NCBI GenBank assembly: GCA_945911015.1
Contig: CAMDZW010000004.1
Coordinates: 62,001-126,000, forward strand
Length of the DNA: 64,000 bases
DNA from: an uncultured Propionibacteriaceae bacterium
GTDB taxonomy: Bacteria > Actinomycetota > Actinomycetes > Propionibacteriales > Propionibacteriaceae
Direction of reading: 5' to 3'
Both the position numbers and the translations under genes were made by a program. Positions 1 to 8,938 of this stretch are shown here, one piece after another. Within the stretch, counting starts at the first letter, position 1. Each line of letters opens with the position of its first letter. The notes beneath the pieces are model-generated. The model made no database searches, was not told the origin of the DNA, and worked only from the letters and a program-made list of their open reading frames with translations.

Positions 1-5
1 GTCAT
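1..5 (-). CDS. Start codon of a gene leaving the window
   Basis: On the minus strand an ATG occupies positions 5-3, preceded at about 5 nt by a purine-rich GGAGAGG that would make a good ribosome binding site. It lies 22 bp downstream of the aldo/keto reductase stop, so it is probably the next gene of the same operon. Only the first codon is inside the window and the product cannot be judged. Confidence 0.4.
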
Positions 6-26
6 CAGTCCCTCTCCAGTCCTTGG

Positions 27-932
27 TCAGGTCGCGTCCTGGTCGGCTTCCAGCGCTGACCACAGTTCTTCCGGTACGTGATGGCTGGCGTCCTCAACCA
101 TCCTCGTCACCTCAGCAGTCGATCGCGCCCCGGCTGCGACGGCGATAACCCCGGGCAGCCGGAGCGGGAAGTGAAGTGCCGCCGTCGACAGACCGACTCC
201 GAAGTCGGCGCAGGTCTCGGCGATCCGCCGGGTCTGCGCAACGATCTCAGCGGAGGCTTCTCGATAGCGGTACGTCGCCCCGGGCACCGGGCCGGTGGCC
301 AGGATGCCGGTCGCATAGACACCAGCCGCGATCACGCCGACCCCTCGGTCACGACACATCGGCAGGAAGTCCTCGGCCGCCGTACGATCCAGCAGATTGA
401 GGTGTCCGGCCAGCATGACCAGATCGAGCTGACCGTCGCGGATCAGGTCGACCACAATGTCCCAGCGATTGACACCCACGCTGACTGCTCCGACCACGCC
501 CTGTTCCTGCAGCTCGCGCAGTGCCGGTACGGCTGCAGCCAGCTCAGCTGGCGTCATGACCGTGTGGTTCTGCCGCTCGTGGATGTGGACGATGTCGAGC
601 CGATCGGTCCCGAGCCGCGCCAGGCTCTCCTCGATGCTGGCGAGCACCCCGTCCCGGTCGAAACCGAAAACCAACTCTCCGTCGACTGTCACCCGGTTGC
701 CGACCTTGGTCGACAGCACGATCTCGTCACGGGGCAGCTCGGTCAGCGCCATGCCGACGCGACGCTCCGCCGTGCCGTAGCCGTAGAGCGGCGCGGTGTC
801 GATCCTGGTGATTCCCGCCTCGACCGCGGTCCGGATCGCGGCCACCGCCTCGTCGTCGGACACCTCGTCGCCGGCCAACGGTGCCGTCCCCAGCAACAGC
901 CGATCCAACGGCGTACCCGATGAGGCGATCAT
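27..932 (-). CDS. Aldo/keto reductase, aldose/fucose dehydrogenase-like
   Basis: A 301-residue cytoplasmic NAD(P)-dependent oxidoreductase with the (beta/alpha)8 aldo/keto reductase pattern. The catalytic tetrad is visible: Asp45 and Tyr50 in IDTAPLYGYG, Lys76 in STKVGN and His118 in VHIHER. The short N-terminus ending in LLLGTAPL and the absence of a long loop A resemble D-threo-aldose/L-fucose 1-dehydrogenases, which oxidise free sugars to lactones. Its start overlaps the stop of the upstream gene by 4 bp (ATGA), so the two are translationally coupled. In this sugar-import island a role in monosaccharide catabolism is likely, but the exact sugar cannot be read from the sequence. Confidence 0.88.
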   Translation of the reverse strand: MIASSGTPLDRLLLGTAPLAGDEVSDDEAVAAIRTAVEAGITRIDTAPLYGYGTAERRVGMALTELPRDEIVLSTKVGNRVTVDGELVFGFDRDGVLASIEESLARLGTDRLDIVHIHERQNHTVMTPAELAAAVPALRELQEQGVVGAVSVGVNRWDIVVDLIRDGQLDLVMLAGHLNLLDRTAAEDFLPMCRDRGVGVIAAGVYATGILATGPVPGATYRYREASAEIVAQTRRIAETCADFGVGLSTAALHFPLRLPGVIAVAAGARSTAEVTRMVEDASHHVPEELWSALEADQDAT

Positions 933-2884
933 CGCGCACCGACCAGGGTGGGTCGGGCGCTGTGGCGGGCCATCGCCAGATCCAAGGTGATCGTGTGGCC
1001 CGGAGCGAGTCGGACCGTGATCTCCGCGGCCGGCTCGAAGGTGCGCTCCACCGTCGTGGTGGCCGGCGACGGCCGGACGCTGAGGCTGTATCCGGTCAAC
1101 CCCGGGTAGTCGGGTGTCTCGTCGAGCGCGTCGTGGCGGACCCCGGTGAAGCGATGTTCGCCGTAGCCACCCGCTCGGACCGCAACCTCCCTGATGGCTG
1201 CGGTGCCGGTGTGGACCAGCTCGACGACGACCCGGTCCGCGGACACCGTACGCACCAGAGCCGCGATCTCCGGCGGCAGTCCCGGTCGACCGGTGGCCGA
1301 GTCGGCATAGTGCAGTTGGCTCACCGGGACGCCACTGTTGTAGATCCGCTGCGGGCTGCCGGTGGTCAACTGGAGCAGGGCTTCGGTCAGCACCGGGTTG
1401 TAGCCGGTCGCGTGATGCTTCGGGTCGTACGCGAATCTCCCGTTCGCCGGGGCGAAGGCGTCGTCGCCGAGATGATCCAGGTCGCGGTCGTCGGCCTCGA
1501 TCAGGTCCAGACGATGGTGGACCATCGCCAGCGCGTTCTGCATGGCCCGCTCGGGATAGTCCGGGTTGGCACCGGCCAGGAACCGCAGCCAGGGGGCCTC
1601 GTGACCGGCCTCATCCTTGCCACGGAAGGGAAGTACGGCACGCCAGTCGTATCCGCTCTGTTCGTGCAGCTGGTCGAGACGTTGCCAGTCGGCCTCCTTG
1701 GCCGAAGCCGCCCACACCGTGGTCGGCAGGGCCAACATCGGCGGCTGATGATCGAACCAGCCCTGAGGTCCATGGCGGTACGGCACCACGAACGTCCGCG
1801 GCGGCGCATCGGCGAAGGCCATCCAGCGATCCTGCCAACGGTGCGGCAGGCTCATCGCGTCCCAGTCGAGCTCGCGCTGCTCGCCCATCGCGTACAGGCG
1901 GTCCATCAGTCGCCGCGGCAGCTCGAGGTAGCTCTCGTCCCCGCTGAGCAGCAGAGCGTTGGTCCCGGCCACCACTGATGCCATCCCGATGTTGTAGAAG
2001 CCGTGCGGCCAGGTCCAGCCGTACATGCCACCCCACCACCGGCCGCCCAGGGTGGCCCCGATCTCGCCGCCGGGTCCGACGGAGTCTGGCGGGATGCCGT
2101 CGTTGGCGTCGGCTCGCTCCAGCCAGGCACCGACATAGTCGAGCACCCAGGTTCGGTAGCGCTCCTCGCCGGTGATCAGATGAGCCATGGTGATCAGCGT
2201 CGTGGCGCTGAGGCTCTGCGGCCCGTCTCCGGCCGACATGCGCTCGGCCATCGCCCGGCCCATCCGGGCAGCCAGCTCCGGATCCTGAAGATCGTCGTAC
2301 GTTCTGATGCCGGGCACGTCATGCAACGGCAACCCGTAGATCTTCATGCTCGGCATCCACGGATAGTTCGTCCGGTCAGGATCGGGCGGCTCGACCTGCG
2401 GGTGCCGGAAGCGACGGGACCCGGCGTCGTAGTGGGACGGCGCGAGGAGCTGGTCGGCGAAGTGGGTCACCGGTTCGATCCATCGCTGTGGCTCGGCCGC
2501 AGCCAACCCGTACAGCACGATCGCCCCCTCGCTGAGGTGGAACCATTCGGTGCTGCGGTCGAACCCTCCCCGGATCGCGCCGTAGCGGGTGAGTTGCTCG
2601 GTGATCGCCGGCCAACTCCGAGAGGCCTGCTCGAGCAGGGAGGTCGGGCCACCCAACAGGTACGCATCGGGCCAGTTGTGCAGCGGCTCGTAGAACGCGT
2701 CGCTGCGCACCCGGTGTGCCTGTTCGTCGTTCCAGCGCAGGGATCCGTCGGGGCGCAGGTAACGCTCGGCGAACCGCCGGCCCGCGGCGTCGAAGGACTG
2801 CAACAGGGCACGTTGCGCCAACGCCCACGCCGGGACGGCGGGACACGGCACCGTGGCGGTGACTCGTGGTGTCGAACTGACCAT
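929..2884 (-). CDS. Unrecognised large protein, probable helical-toroid carbohydrate enzyme
   Basis: A 651-residue protein without signal peptide. I do not recognise the family. It is rich in Trp, Tyr, His and Asp, with segments such as EWFHLSEGAI and WGGMYGWTWPHG and regularly spaced helices, which suggests an (alpha/alpha)n-barrel hydrolase or lyase core of about 500 residues and a beta-rich C-terminus from about residue 540. The start at 2884 is chosen because AGAAGGAG lies 7 nt upstream; an in-frame ATG 11 codons earlier has a poorer site. It is first in the minus-strand arm with the aldo/keto reductase and faces the beta-helix gene across a large composite operator, so it probably acts on an imported oligosaccharide in the cytoplasm. 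Confidence 0.7.
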   Translation of the reverse strand: MVSSTPRVTATVPCPAVPAWALAQRALLQSFDAAGRRFAERYLRPDGSLRWNDEQAHRVRSDAFYEPLHNWPDAYLLGGPTSLLEQASRSWPAITEQLTRYGAIRGGFDRSTEWFHLSEGAIVLYGLAAAEPQRWIEPVTHFADQLLAPSHYDAGSRRFRHPQVEPPDPDRTNYPWMPSMKIYGLPLHDVPGIRTYDDLQDPELAARMGRAMAERMSAGDGPQSLSATTLITMAHLITGEERYRTWVLDYVGAWLERADANDGIPPDSVGPGGEIGATLGGRWWGGMYGWTWPHGFYNIGMASVVAGTNALLLSGDESYLELPRRLMDRLYAMGEQRELDWDAMSLPHRWQDRWMAFADAPPRTFVVPYRHGPQGWFDHQPPMLALPTTVWAASAKEADWQRLDQLHEQSGYDWRAVLPFRGKDEAGHEAPWLRFLAGANPDYPERAMQNALAMVHHRLDLIEADDRDLDHLGDDAFAPANGRFAYDPKHHATGYNPVLTEALLQLTTGSPQRIYNSGVPVSQLHYADSATGRPGLPPEIAALVRTVSADRVVVELVHTGTAAIREVAVRAGGYGEHRFTGVRHDALDETPDYPGLTGYSLSVRPSPATTTVERTFEPAAEITVRLAPGHTITLDLAMARHSARPTLVGAR

Positions 2885-2941
2885 GCCGTGCTCCTTCTGA
2901 ACGTCTGGCTCGGTCATCGTGGCTGATCCTGCCCGGCATAT

Positions 2942-3019
2942 CCATGATCAATTGAGGCCCGACCATGGCCATTTGGCGCATGCGTCAAATCGCCATACCC
3001 ATGACTCGAATCATCATGG
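2942..3019. promoter_or_regulatory. Composite symmetric operator between divergent sugar genes
   Basis: Three palindromic elements share one dyad axis at 2980.5. The centre is a 20-bp palindrome at 2971-2990 built on CGCATGCG with one mismatch. Each side carries an inverted repeat of the form CCATGRTC-N11-GAYCATGG, at 2942-2968 (near perfect) and 2993-3019 (degenerate), each separated from the centre by 2 bp. It lies between the start at 2884 (minus) and the start at 3052 (plus). The right half recurs at 8867-8906. This looks like an operator for a dimeric or tetrameric sugar regulator; no regulator gene is adjacent. Confidence 0.65.
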
Positions 3020-3051
3020 CATCGGATGGCGTTGACCGTGAGGATTACCGA

Positions 3052-5145
3052 ATGGCTATCCATGTGGCGCCCGACGGCGACGACCGCGCGAATGGTCGGT
3101 CGCCCAGGCCGATCGGCGACGACGGGCCGTTGGCGACGGTGGCGGCCGCCCGTGACCGGATCCGTGACCTGCGCGCCGCGGGCGAGCTGACCGGACCGAT
3201 CGAGGTGCTGGTCCAGGCGGGCCGGTACGAGCTGACCGAGACGTTGCGCTTCGACGACCGCGACCTGGCCGATCCCGACACTGCCGTGACCTACCGCGCC
3301 GTCGGCGAGGTCCGCCTGTCCGGCAGCCGACGGCTCGACGGGTTCGCACCGCTCCCGGGCGAAACGGGACCCGTGGTCACCCGCGCGCTGACTCCCGACG
3401 ATGACGGGTTGACGTTGCGGCACCTGTGCTACGACGGGACTTGGTTGCGACCAGCCCGGTACCCGAGCTTTCAGCCTGACGATCCGGTGGCCGGGGGCTG
3501 GTCCTTCGTGCCCGGCGAGCTGGTCGACATCCACTCCGACGGGTTTGGCGAACCTGACAGCTTCCCGATCGACGACGACCGCCCCGCCACTTGGTCGCAC
3601 ACCGACGGCGTCGAGGTGGTGGTCTTCCCGCGGTACAACTATGGCAACGACATCGTCGGTGTGGCGACAATCGAGGGCGACCGGGTACGACTGGCAGCCC
3701 CCGCCTCGTCGGAGATCTATCCCGGCGACCGATACCACTTCCAACATGTGCTCGACGAGCTCGACCAGCCGGGCGAGTGGTGCCTGGACCGCGCGGGCGG
3801 GCGTCTGGTGCTGTACCCACCGGGCCCGGTCGAAGACGCTGTCGTGGAGACCCCGGTGCTGGAGTCGATCATCGTGGTGGAAGGTACGGTCCCGCCGCCG
3901 GTCCAACTCACACCAGAGAAGGACACCTGGTTCGACCACGACCAGGCCATGGGCAGTCAGCGACGTCCCGAGGACTTCACCGCGGGCCACCTCACCTTCA
4001 GCGGCTTCACCCTCGAGGGCTGTTTCGGAGACGCCGTGGTGCTGCGCCACGTACGGGCCTGCCGAATCGTGGGCTGCACGATCCGTACCGCAGCGGGGTT
4101 CGGTGTCCGGGTGTGGTCAGGTGCCCACTGCGAAGTCACCGACTGCGACGTCCGCGACGTCGGCAAGGGCGGCATCGAGGTGGCCGGCGGGTACCGCACC
4201 GGATTCTCGGCCCGCTACGAATCCTGCGGTCACCGGGTGAGCAACAATCATGTCCATCACTACGGGCAACAGCATGCCCACGTCGGCGGAATCGCCGCCA
4301 ACGGGGTCGGCATCACGATCGATCACAACACCATCCACGACGGGCCGCGCTGGGGTGTGCTCAGCCGCGGCAACACCAACGTCATTGAGTACAACCACAT
4401 CCACCATGTCTGTCTCGAATCAGCCGACACCGCAGCGATCTATCTGGTCGACCGGGACTTCACGATGCGTGGCACGGTGATCCGACACAACCACATCCAT
4501 GACGTCCTCGGCTTCGACCGGGTCGACGGGGAGTGGACGTCGCCGGCGTACGCGTTCGGGATCTATCTGGACGATTTCTCCAGTGGGGTTGAGATCCGAG
4601 GCAATCTGATCCACGGGACACCGCGGGCCGGGGTCTACCTCCATGCCGGACAGGACAATGTGGTGGAGGAGAATCTCTGCCTGGGCACGGGTACGGAGGC
4701 GATCTACCTCCGGCGGTGGCCCGCCGAAGTCGAGCTCAGACATTGCGGCACCCACGGCCAGGCACTGCGCCGCAACACCGTGCGCCGCAATGTGCTGGGG
4801 GCCGCCACCCACCCGTACCGACTGAGCAATCTCCATGACCACAACGGAAACCTCGACCTGGCCACGAACGACATCGGGCAGAACCTGGTCATCGGCCCAC
4901 CCGGGCCGATCTCGGCCGAGACCGCAACTGGCCCGGTGGCGCGGTCGCAGACGTTGACCTGGCAGCAGTGGCTGGACCAGGGTCACGATGTCGACAGCGT
5001 CATCGCGAACTGGGACGAGATCTTCGCCGACGGTCAGTTGCGACCAGACGGCCCCGCCGCAGCGTTGGGGATCAAGTCGCTGCCGTCGACAGTCTTCGGG
5101 GTCCAACCCAGCACCACCCGCGCCTCTTGGCCGATCGCTGACTGA
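3052..5145 (+). CDS. Right-handed beta-helix protein, putative polysaccharide-active enzyme
   Basis: A 697-residue protein. The N-terminal 230 residues (TVAAARDRIRDLRAAG, then VRLSGSRRLDGF) match the lead-in typical of parallel beta-helix glycosidases and lyases. From about residue 300 to 560 there are repeated NxIH and V-x-x-N-x-I turns (NNHVHH, DHNTIHDG, EYNHIHH, RHNHIHD, RGNLIHG), the coils of a right-handed beta-helix. No signal peptide is visible, so it probably acts in the cytoplasm on imported material. The start at 3052 is preferred because GAGGA lies 8-9 nt upstream; earlier ATGs fall inside the operator. It heads the plus-strand arm, followed by the ABC importer. Confidence 0.75.
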   Translation: MAIHVAPDGDDRANGRSPRPIGDDGPLATVAAARDRIRDLRAAGELTGPIEVLVQAGRYELTETLRFDDRDLADPDTAVTYRAVGEVRLSGSRRLDGFAPLPGETGPVVTRALTPDDDGLTLRHLCYDGTWLRPARYPSFQPDDPVAGGWSFVPGELVDIHSDGFGEPDSFPIDDDRPATWSHTDGVEVVVFPRYNYGNDIVGVATIEGDRVRLAAPASSEIYPGDRYHFQHVLDELDQPGEWCLDRAGGRLVLYPPGPVEDAVVETPVLESIIVVEGTVPPPVQLTPEKDTWFDHDQAMGSQRRPEDFTAGHLTFSGFTLEGCFGDAVVLRHVRACRIVGCTIRTAAGFGVRVWSGAHCEVTDCDVRDVGKGGIEVAGGYRTGFSARYESCGHRVSNNHVHHYGQQHAHVGGIAANGVGITIDHNTIHDGPRWGVLSRGNTNVIEYNHIHHVCLESADTAAIYLVDRDFTMRGTVIRHNHIHDVLGFDRVDGEWTSPAYAFGIYLDDFSSGVEIRGNLIHGTPRAGVYLHAGQDNVVEENLCLGTGTEAIYLRRWPAEVELRHCGTHGQALRRNTVRRNVLGAATHPYRLSNLHDHNGNLDLATNDIGQNLVIGPPGPISAETATGPVARSQTLTWQQWLDQGHDVDSVIANWDEIFADGQLRPDGPAAALGIKSLPSTVFGVQPSTTRASWPIAD

Positions 5146-5153
5146 TCCCGCGC

Positions 5154-5171
5154 GCACCACCCGAGTGGTGC
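5154..5171 (+). terminator. Hairpin after the beta-helix gene, partial terminator or attenuator
   Basis: A perfect 7-bp stem GCACCAC/GTGGTGC with a CCGA loop begins 8 nt after the beta-helix stop, followed by ACGACGTTTT. A second weaker GGCCC/GGGCC stem follows before the binding-protein start. This would let the lipoprotein be expressed at a different level from the enzyme gene. Confidence 0.45.
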
Positions 5172-5233
5172 ACGACGTTTTGCCCACCTTTTGGCCCAGT
5201 GACGGGCCGCGAACTGTGATGAAAGGAACAACG

Positions 5234-6967
5234 ATGGAGCGACTGTTCACCAGGAGATCGGCCCTGGGCCTGGCTGGCGGAATCGGCACGGCTGCCCTGG
5301 TCGCCGGCTGCACCGGCGCGGAGGGTCCATCGGCTCCCGAGGCCTCGCGCCTGCCGGCGCCGACCGAAGCCGGTGGACCCCAAGCCGCCACCTGCGGTAC
5401 CGGCAGCTGGGAACCCACCTTCCCGGAGGGATTCCAAAAGTTCGACCCACCGGTCAAGGTCACCGCAACCTGGCAACCATCGGCCGGCCTGCAGTTCGAG
5501 GGCGGTGACAGCTTCGAGAACAACCCCTTGTACAACCGGCTCAAGGACACCCTTGGCATCGAGTACGAGGCGAAGTTCCAGGCCAACACCTCAGTCTGGA
5601 GCGAAAAGCTGTCCCAGGTGATCGCTGCCGGAGATCTGCCCGACGTGCTCCCGCTGACCGGCGCCGACCTGGCCGGGATCATCGACAACGACGGGGCCGA
5701 AGAGATCCGCGAGGTGTGGGAGGCGACTGCTTCCCCACTGGTGAAGGAGAAGCGGGAGTACCCCGATGGCGCGGCATGGTCGGTGGCGAGTCGGGGCGAG
5801 CAGCTGTTCGGCGTGCCGTACAACACCGGACCGGGCTACAACACCGACACCTTCGGCTACATCCGCAAGGACTTGCTCGACAAGGTCGGCGCGGACATGC
5901 CCGAAACCGTCGACCAGCTCGGCGACACCCTGCGTGAGCTGAAGGGCCGGGGCCTGGTTGAGTACGGTCTGGCCACCTGCAAGGAGATCAACACCTACAC
6001 CGTGAGCATGGATCCGATTTTCGTGGCCTACGGCGCGGTGCCCCAGACTTGGCGCGACAACGGTCAGGGCAAGCTGGAGTACGGCAGCGTCCGGCCCGAG
6101 GCCAAGGAGGCCCTGCAGACCTTGGCCTCGTGGTACGCCGACGGTCTGATGGATCCGGACTTCTACACCAAGACGGTCCAGGACGCGCTGCCGTTGGTCT
6201 ACTCCGGCAAACAGGCTGCCATGTTCGGCCCCTGGTTCTCCGCGCAGGCCATGGTCCCGCATGAGGAGGAGAACCCGGGCGTCGAGTGGGGCATTTTCGG
6301 CAACCCGAAGGGTCCCAACGGAGATGCCGGACGGATTGGCTCACCGACCTTTGCCGGTGCCGTGGTGTTCCGGGCGGGTGTCGGCCGTCAGGTCATCGAA
6401 GCGGTGATCACCCAGCTCAACTGGTCCACCGAGCTGCACGTCAACTGGGCGAAGTACCACCAGTACGGCGAGTACACCAACAGCTCGGCCTGGACTGAGG
6501 GTTACGAGTACGTGGTGAACGACTGCGAGATCGAGGCCGGCCCAGTGGGGACCCAGTACCTGTACCTGAACATGGTCGGCTTCAACTACCCTGCGCTGGC
6601 CTACCCGGACTACCAGTCTGACGTCTTCAGCGACCTTCTGGCCTGGCGTGACCAACCCGAGGGTGACCTCAACCTCTCCCAGCAGTTGATCCTGTCCAAC
6701 GACGCGCTGATCCGTTCGGTCGAGTCCTACGACTACGCCTTCCAGACCCGCGAGCTTGGCATGGTCGACGAGTTCATCGGTGCGGCGACCGAAACCATGC
6801 TGAAGAAGCAGGCCGACCTCGACCAGTTGGAGCTCGAGACCTTCACCAAGATCATCGTGGGGCAATCCGACATCAACGCCTTTGATGACTTCGTGAAGGC
6901 CTGGCATGACAACGGCGGTGAGCAGATCACCGCGGAGGTGAACGAGTGGAAGCAGCAGCAGGGGTGA
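5234..6967 (+). CDS. Sugar ABC importer, solute-binding lipoprotein (LplA/YtcQ-like)
   Basis: A 577-residue extracellular solute-binding protein. The N-terminus has TRRSALG followed by a hydrophobic stretch and the lipobox LVAGC, so Cys24 is the probable acylated residue after export, possibly by Tat. The mature chain is long, aromatic-rich and followed directly by two permeases, as in the LplABC/YtcQ group that binds oligosaccharides released from polysaccharides. The start has AAAGGA 7 nt upstream. The stop overlaps the permease frame, so expression is coupled. No ATPase gene is in the cluster; such importers commonly use a shared MsmK-type ATPase encoded elsewhere. Confidence 0.88.
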   Translation: MERLFTRRSALGLAGGIGTAALVAGCTGAEGPSAPEASRLPAPTEAGGPQAATCGTGSWEPTFPEGFQKFDPPVKVTATWQPSAGLQFEGGDSFENNPLYNRLKDTLGIEYEAKFQANTSVWSEKLSQVIAAGDLPDVLPLTGADLAGIIDNDGAEEIREVWEATASPLVKEKREYPDGAAWSVASRGEQLFGVPYNTGPGYNTDTFGYIRKDLLDKVGADMPETVDQLGDTLRELKGRGLVEYGLATCKEINTYTVSMDPIFVAYGAVPQTWRDNGQGKLEYGSVRPEAKEALQTLASWYADGLMDPDFYTKTVQDALPLVYSGKQAAMFGPWFSAQAMVPHEEENPGVEWGIFGNPKGPNGDAGRIGSPTFAGAVVFRAGVGRQVIEAVITQLNWSTELHVNWAKYHQYGEYTNSSAWTEGYEYVVNDCEIEAGPVGTQYLYLNMVGFNYPALAYPDYQSDVFSDLLAWRDQPEGDLNLSQQLILSNDALIRSVESYDYAFQTRELGMVDEFIGAATETMLKKQADLDQLELETFTKIIVGQSDINAFDDFVKAWHDNGGEQITAEVNEWKQQQG

Positions 6968-7959
6968 GTACCTCCGCAGCGACGCCGGAGGCCCGAAAGG
7001 GCCGTCCCTCGAAGCCCCCTGGGTCGTCGTCCGCAGGATCCTCAACCACGGTGTCGGGTCGTTCACGCCCGTCACTGGTGCGACGACACTGGCAGCTCTA
7101 TGTGATGCTGATCCCGTCGGTCATCGTGCTGATCCTGTTCCACTTCTACCCGCTGTGGGGCGTCTCGCTCGCTTTTGTCGACTACAACAAGTTCCGCGGA
7201 CTCGGCGGGTCGGACTTCGTCGGTTTCGAGGTCTTCGCCGAAGTCTTCGGATCGGCGCACACGTGGCAGTTGATTCGCAACACCGTCATGATCGCCGTCG
7301 GTCAGATCGTGGTTGGTCAAGTGGCCGCGCTGCTGTTTGCACTGATGCTGTACGAGGTGGCATCGCGGAAATTTCGCCGGGTGGTGCAGACACTGGCGAC
7401 CTTCCCGCACTTCCTGTCCTGGGTGATCGTGGGCGGGGTGCTGATTCAGATGCTCCAGACCACCGGCTACCTCAACGACTTCATTGAGTCGATCGGCCTG
7501 CCACGGATCGGGTTCCTGAGCTCGCCAGAAATCTTTCCATGGACGATCATCCTTTCGGATGTGTGGAAGGGATTTGGATTCGCCTCCGTGCTCTATCTGG
7601 CTGCTTTGATGCGGGTGAATCCCGAGCTGTACGAAGCGGCCGCCGTCGATGGTGCCGGGAGGCTGGCTCGGCTGCGTCACATCACGTTGCCTGGTATCGC
7701 TCCGATCGTCGTCCTGCTGGCCTGCCTGAGCATGGGCAGCGTCCTCAACGCCGGCATGGAACAGATCTTGGTGCTCTACAACCCGTTGGTCTACGAGACC
7801 GGCGACATCATCGACACCTGGGTCTACCGCAAGGGGATTCTGGAGTCCCAGTACAGCGTGGCCACCGCTGTCGGCCTGTTCAAGGCTTTGGTGGGCTTCA
7901 CCTTGATCATGGTGTCCTACTGGGCTGCAGCTCGGTTCGCGAAGTACAACATCTGGTGA
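6946..7959 (+). CDS. Sugar ABC transporter permease (LplB-like)
   Basis: A 337-residue integral membrane protein with about six transmembrane segments after a polar N-terminal tail of about 45 residues. The ATPase-contact loop EAAAVDGAGRLARLRHITLP is the standard EAA motif of MalF-type permeases. The GTG start at 6946 has GGAGG about 7 nt upstream and overlaps the end of the binding-protein gene by 22 bp; a second in-frame GTG at 6964 is possible. It forms the transmembrane pore with the next gene product. Confidence 0.88.
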   Translation: MEAAAGVSTSAATPEARKGRPSKPPGSSSAGSSTTVSGRSRPSLVRRHWQLYVMLIPSVIVLILFHFYPLWGVSLAFVDYNKFRGLGGSDFVGFEVFAEVFGSAHTWQLIRNTVMIAVGQIVVGQVAALLFALMLYEVASRKFRRVVQTLATFPHFLSWVIVGGVLIQMLQTTGYLNDFIESIGLPRIGFLSSPEIFPWTIILSDVWKGFGFASVLYLAALMRVNPELYEAAAVDGAGRLARLRHITLPGIAPIVVLLACLSMGSVLNAGMEQILVLYNPLVYETGDIIDTWVYRKGILESQYSVATAVGLFKALVGFTLIMVSYWAAARFAKYNIW

Positions 7960-7974
7960 GAGGAAACACCTGAG

Positions 7975-8856
7975 ATGGCAATGGTCAAAGAAAGATCACC
8001 CAAGGACTTCGCGATCGACGCCTTCCTGTACGTGGTGTTGACCGGACTGGCCCTGGCCTGTGTGCTGCCCTTCATCCACGTGGTCGCGGTGTCGCTGAGC
8101 AGCCGTCCTGCCGTCGACGCCCAGCAGGTCGGTCTGTGGCCGGTCGGCTTCAACCTGGACAACTATGAGAAGCTGATCGGCAACCTGCAGTTCCTGCGCA
8201 GTTTCGCGATCTCGGTACTGCGGGTCGTGGTCGGGGTGATCGTGTCGCTGGTGCTGGTCGTGTTGACGGCCTATCCCCTGTCGAAGGACCACATCCGGAT
8301 GCCCGGACGGACCGCCTACAAGATCTGCCTGTTGATCGGTTTGCTGTTCTCTGGCGGCCTCATCCCGACCTTCCTGGCACTGCGGAGCCTGGGGATGATC
8401 GACACCTTCTGGGTGCTGATCGCCCCGGTGGCCCTGCAAATCTTCTTCGTCATCGTCATGTTGAACTTCTTCCGTGGGGTCCCACGCGAGTTGGAGGAAG
8501 CTGCCGCCATCGACGGGGCATCGGACTTCCAGATCTTGTTGAAGGTCTATCTGCCCCTGTCCAAGCCGGCCCTGGCGACCGTGTCACTCTTCGTCGCGGT
8601 GATGCACTGGAATTCCTGGTTCGACGGGGCAGTGTTCATCAACGACTCCACGCGCTGGCCGTTGCAGACCTATCTGTACTCACAGGTGGTCACGAATCCG
8701 GGCAGCATGATCGATGCCACGCAGTTCCAGAACCTCACCCCGCAGGGGCAGGTCGCCAGCCTGATCGTGGTGGCTGCCGTCCCGATCCTGATGTTGTATC
8801 CGTTCCTCCAGCGCTACTTCACCACCGGCATGGTGGTGGGGTCAGTCAAGGAGTAG
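7975..8856 (+). CDS. Sugar ABC transporter permease (YtcP/LplC-like)
   Basis: A 293-residue MalG-type permease with six predicted transmembrane segments and the EAA loop EEAAAIDGASDFQILLKVYLP. The extended C-terminus ending GMVVGSVKE is typical of the YtcP/LplC group. It starts 15 bp after the previous permease, with AGAGGA upstream. Together with the binding lipoprotein it should import an oligosaccharide; the cytoplasmic ATPase is not encoded here. Confidence 0.88.
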   Translation: MAMVKERSPKDFAIDAFLYVVLTGLALACVLPFIHVVAVSLSSRPAVDAQQVGLWPVGFNLDNYEKLIGNLQFLRSFAISVLRVVVGVIVSLVLVVLTAYPLSKDHIRMPGRTAYKICLLIGLLFSGGLIPTFLALRSLGMIDTFWVLIAPVALQIFFVIVMLNFFRGVPRELEEAAAIDGASDFQILLKVYLPLSKPALATVSLFVAVMHWNSWFDGAVFINDSTRWPLQTYLYSQVVTNPGSMIDATQFQNLTPQGQVASLIVVAAVPILMLYPFLQRYFTTGMVVGSVKE

Positions 8857-8866
8857 CCCCACCCAC

Positions 8867-8906
8867 ATGCGCCAAAGAGCCATGGTCGCGCCACAATGGA
8901 TCATGG
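8867..8906. promoter_or_regulatory. Second copy of the operator (half-site form) before the dioxygenase
   Basis: ATGCGCCAAA at 8867-8876, then CCATGGTC (8880-8887), 11 bp, GATCATGG (8899-8906). Order and spacing are those of the right half of the 2942-3019 composite. A CAGAAT -10-like hexamer at 8927-8932 lies 6 bp before the dioxygenase ATG, which would give a leaderless transcript controlled by this operator. Confidence 0.55.
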
Positions 8907-8938
8907 CCACGGGCGCGTTGTCTCGACAGAATCGAACC

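Noticed and set aside
2965..3051. ATG codons at 2965, 2980, 3001 and 3016 as starts for the beta-helix gene
   Set aside because: They fall inside the symmetric operator, lack a ribosome binding site and encode no conserved sequence; 3052 has GAGGA upstream.
5234..8856. Iron or peptide importer as the identity of the first ABC system
   Set aside because: Both permeases and the long lipoprotein match the LplABC/YtcQ sugar group, and the neighbours are carbohydrate enzymes.
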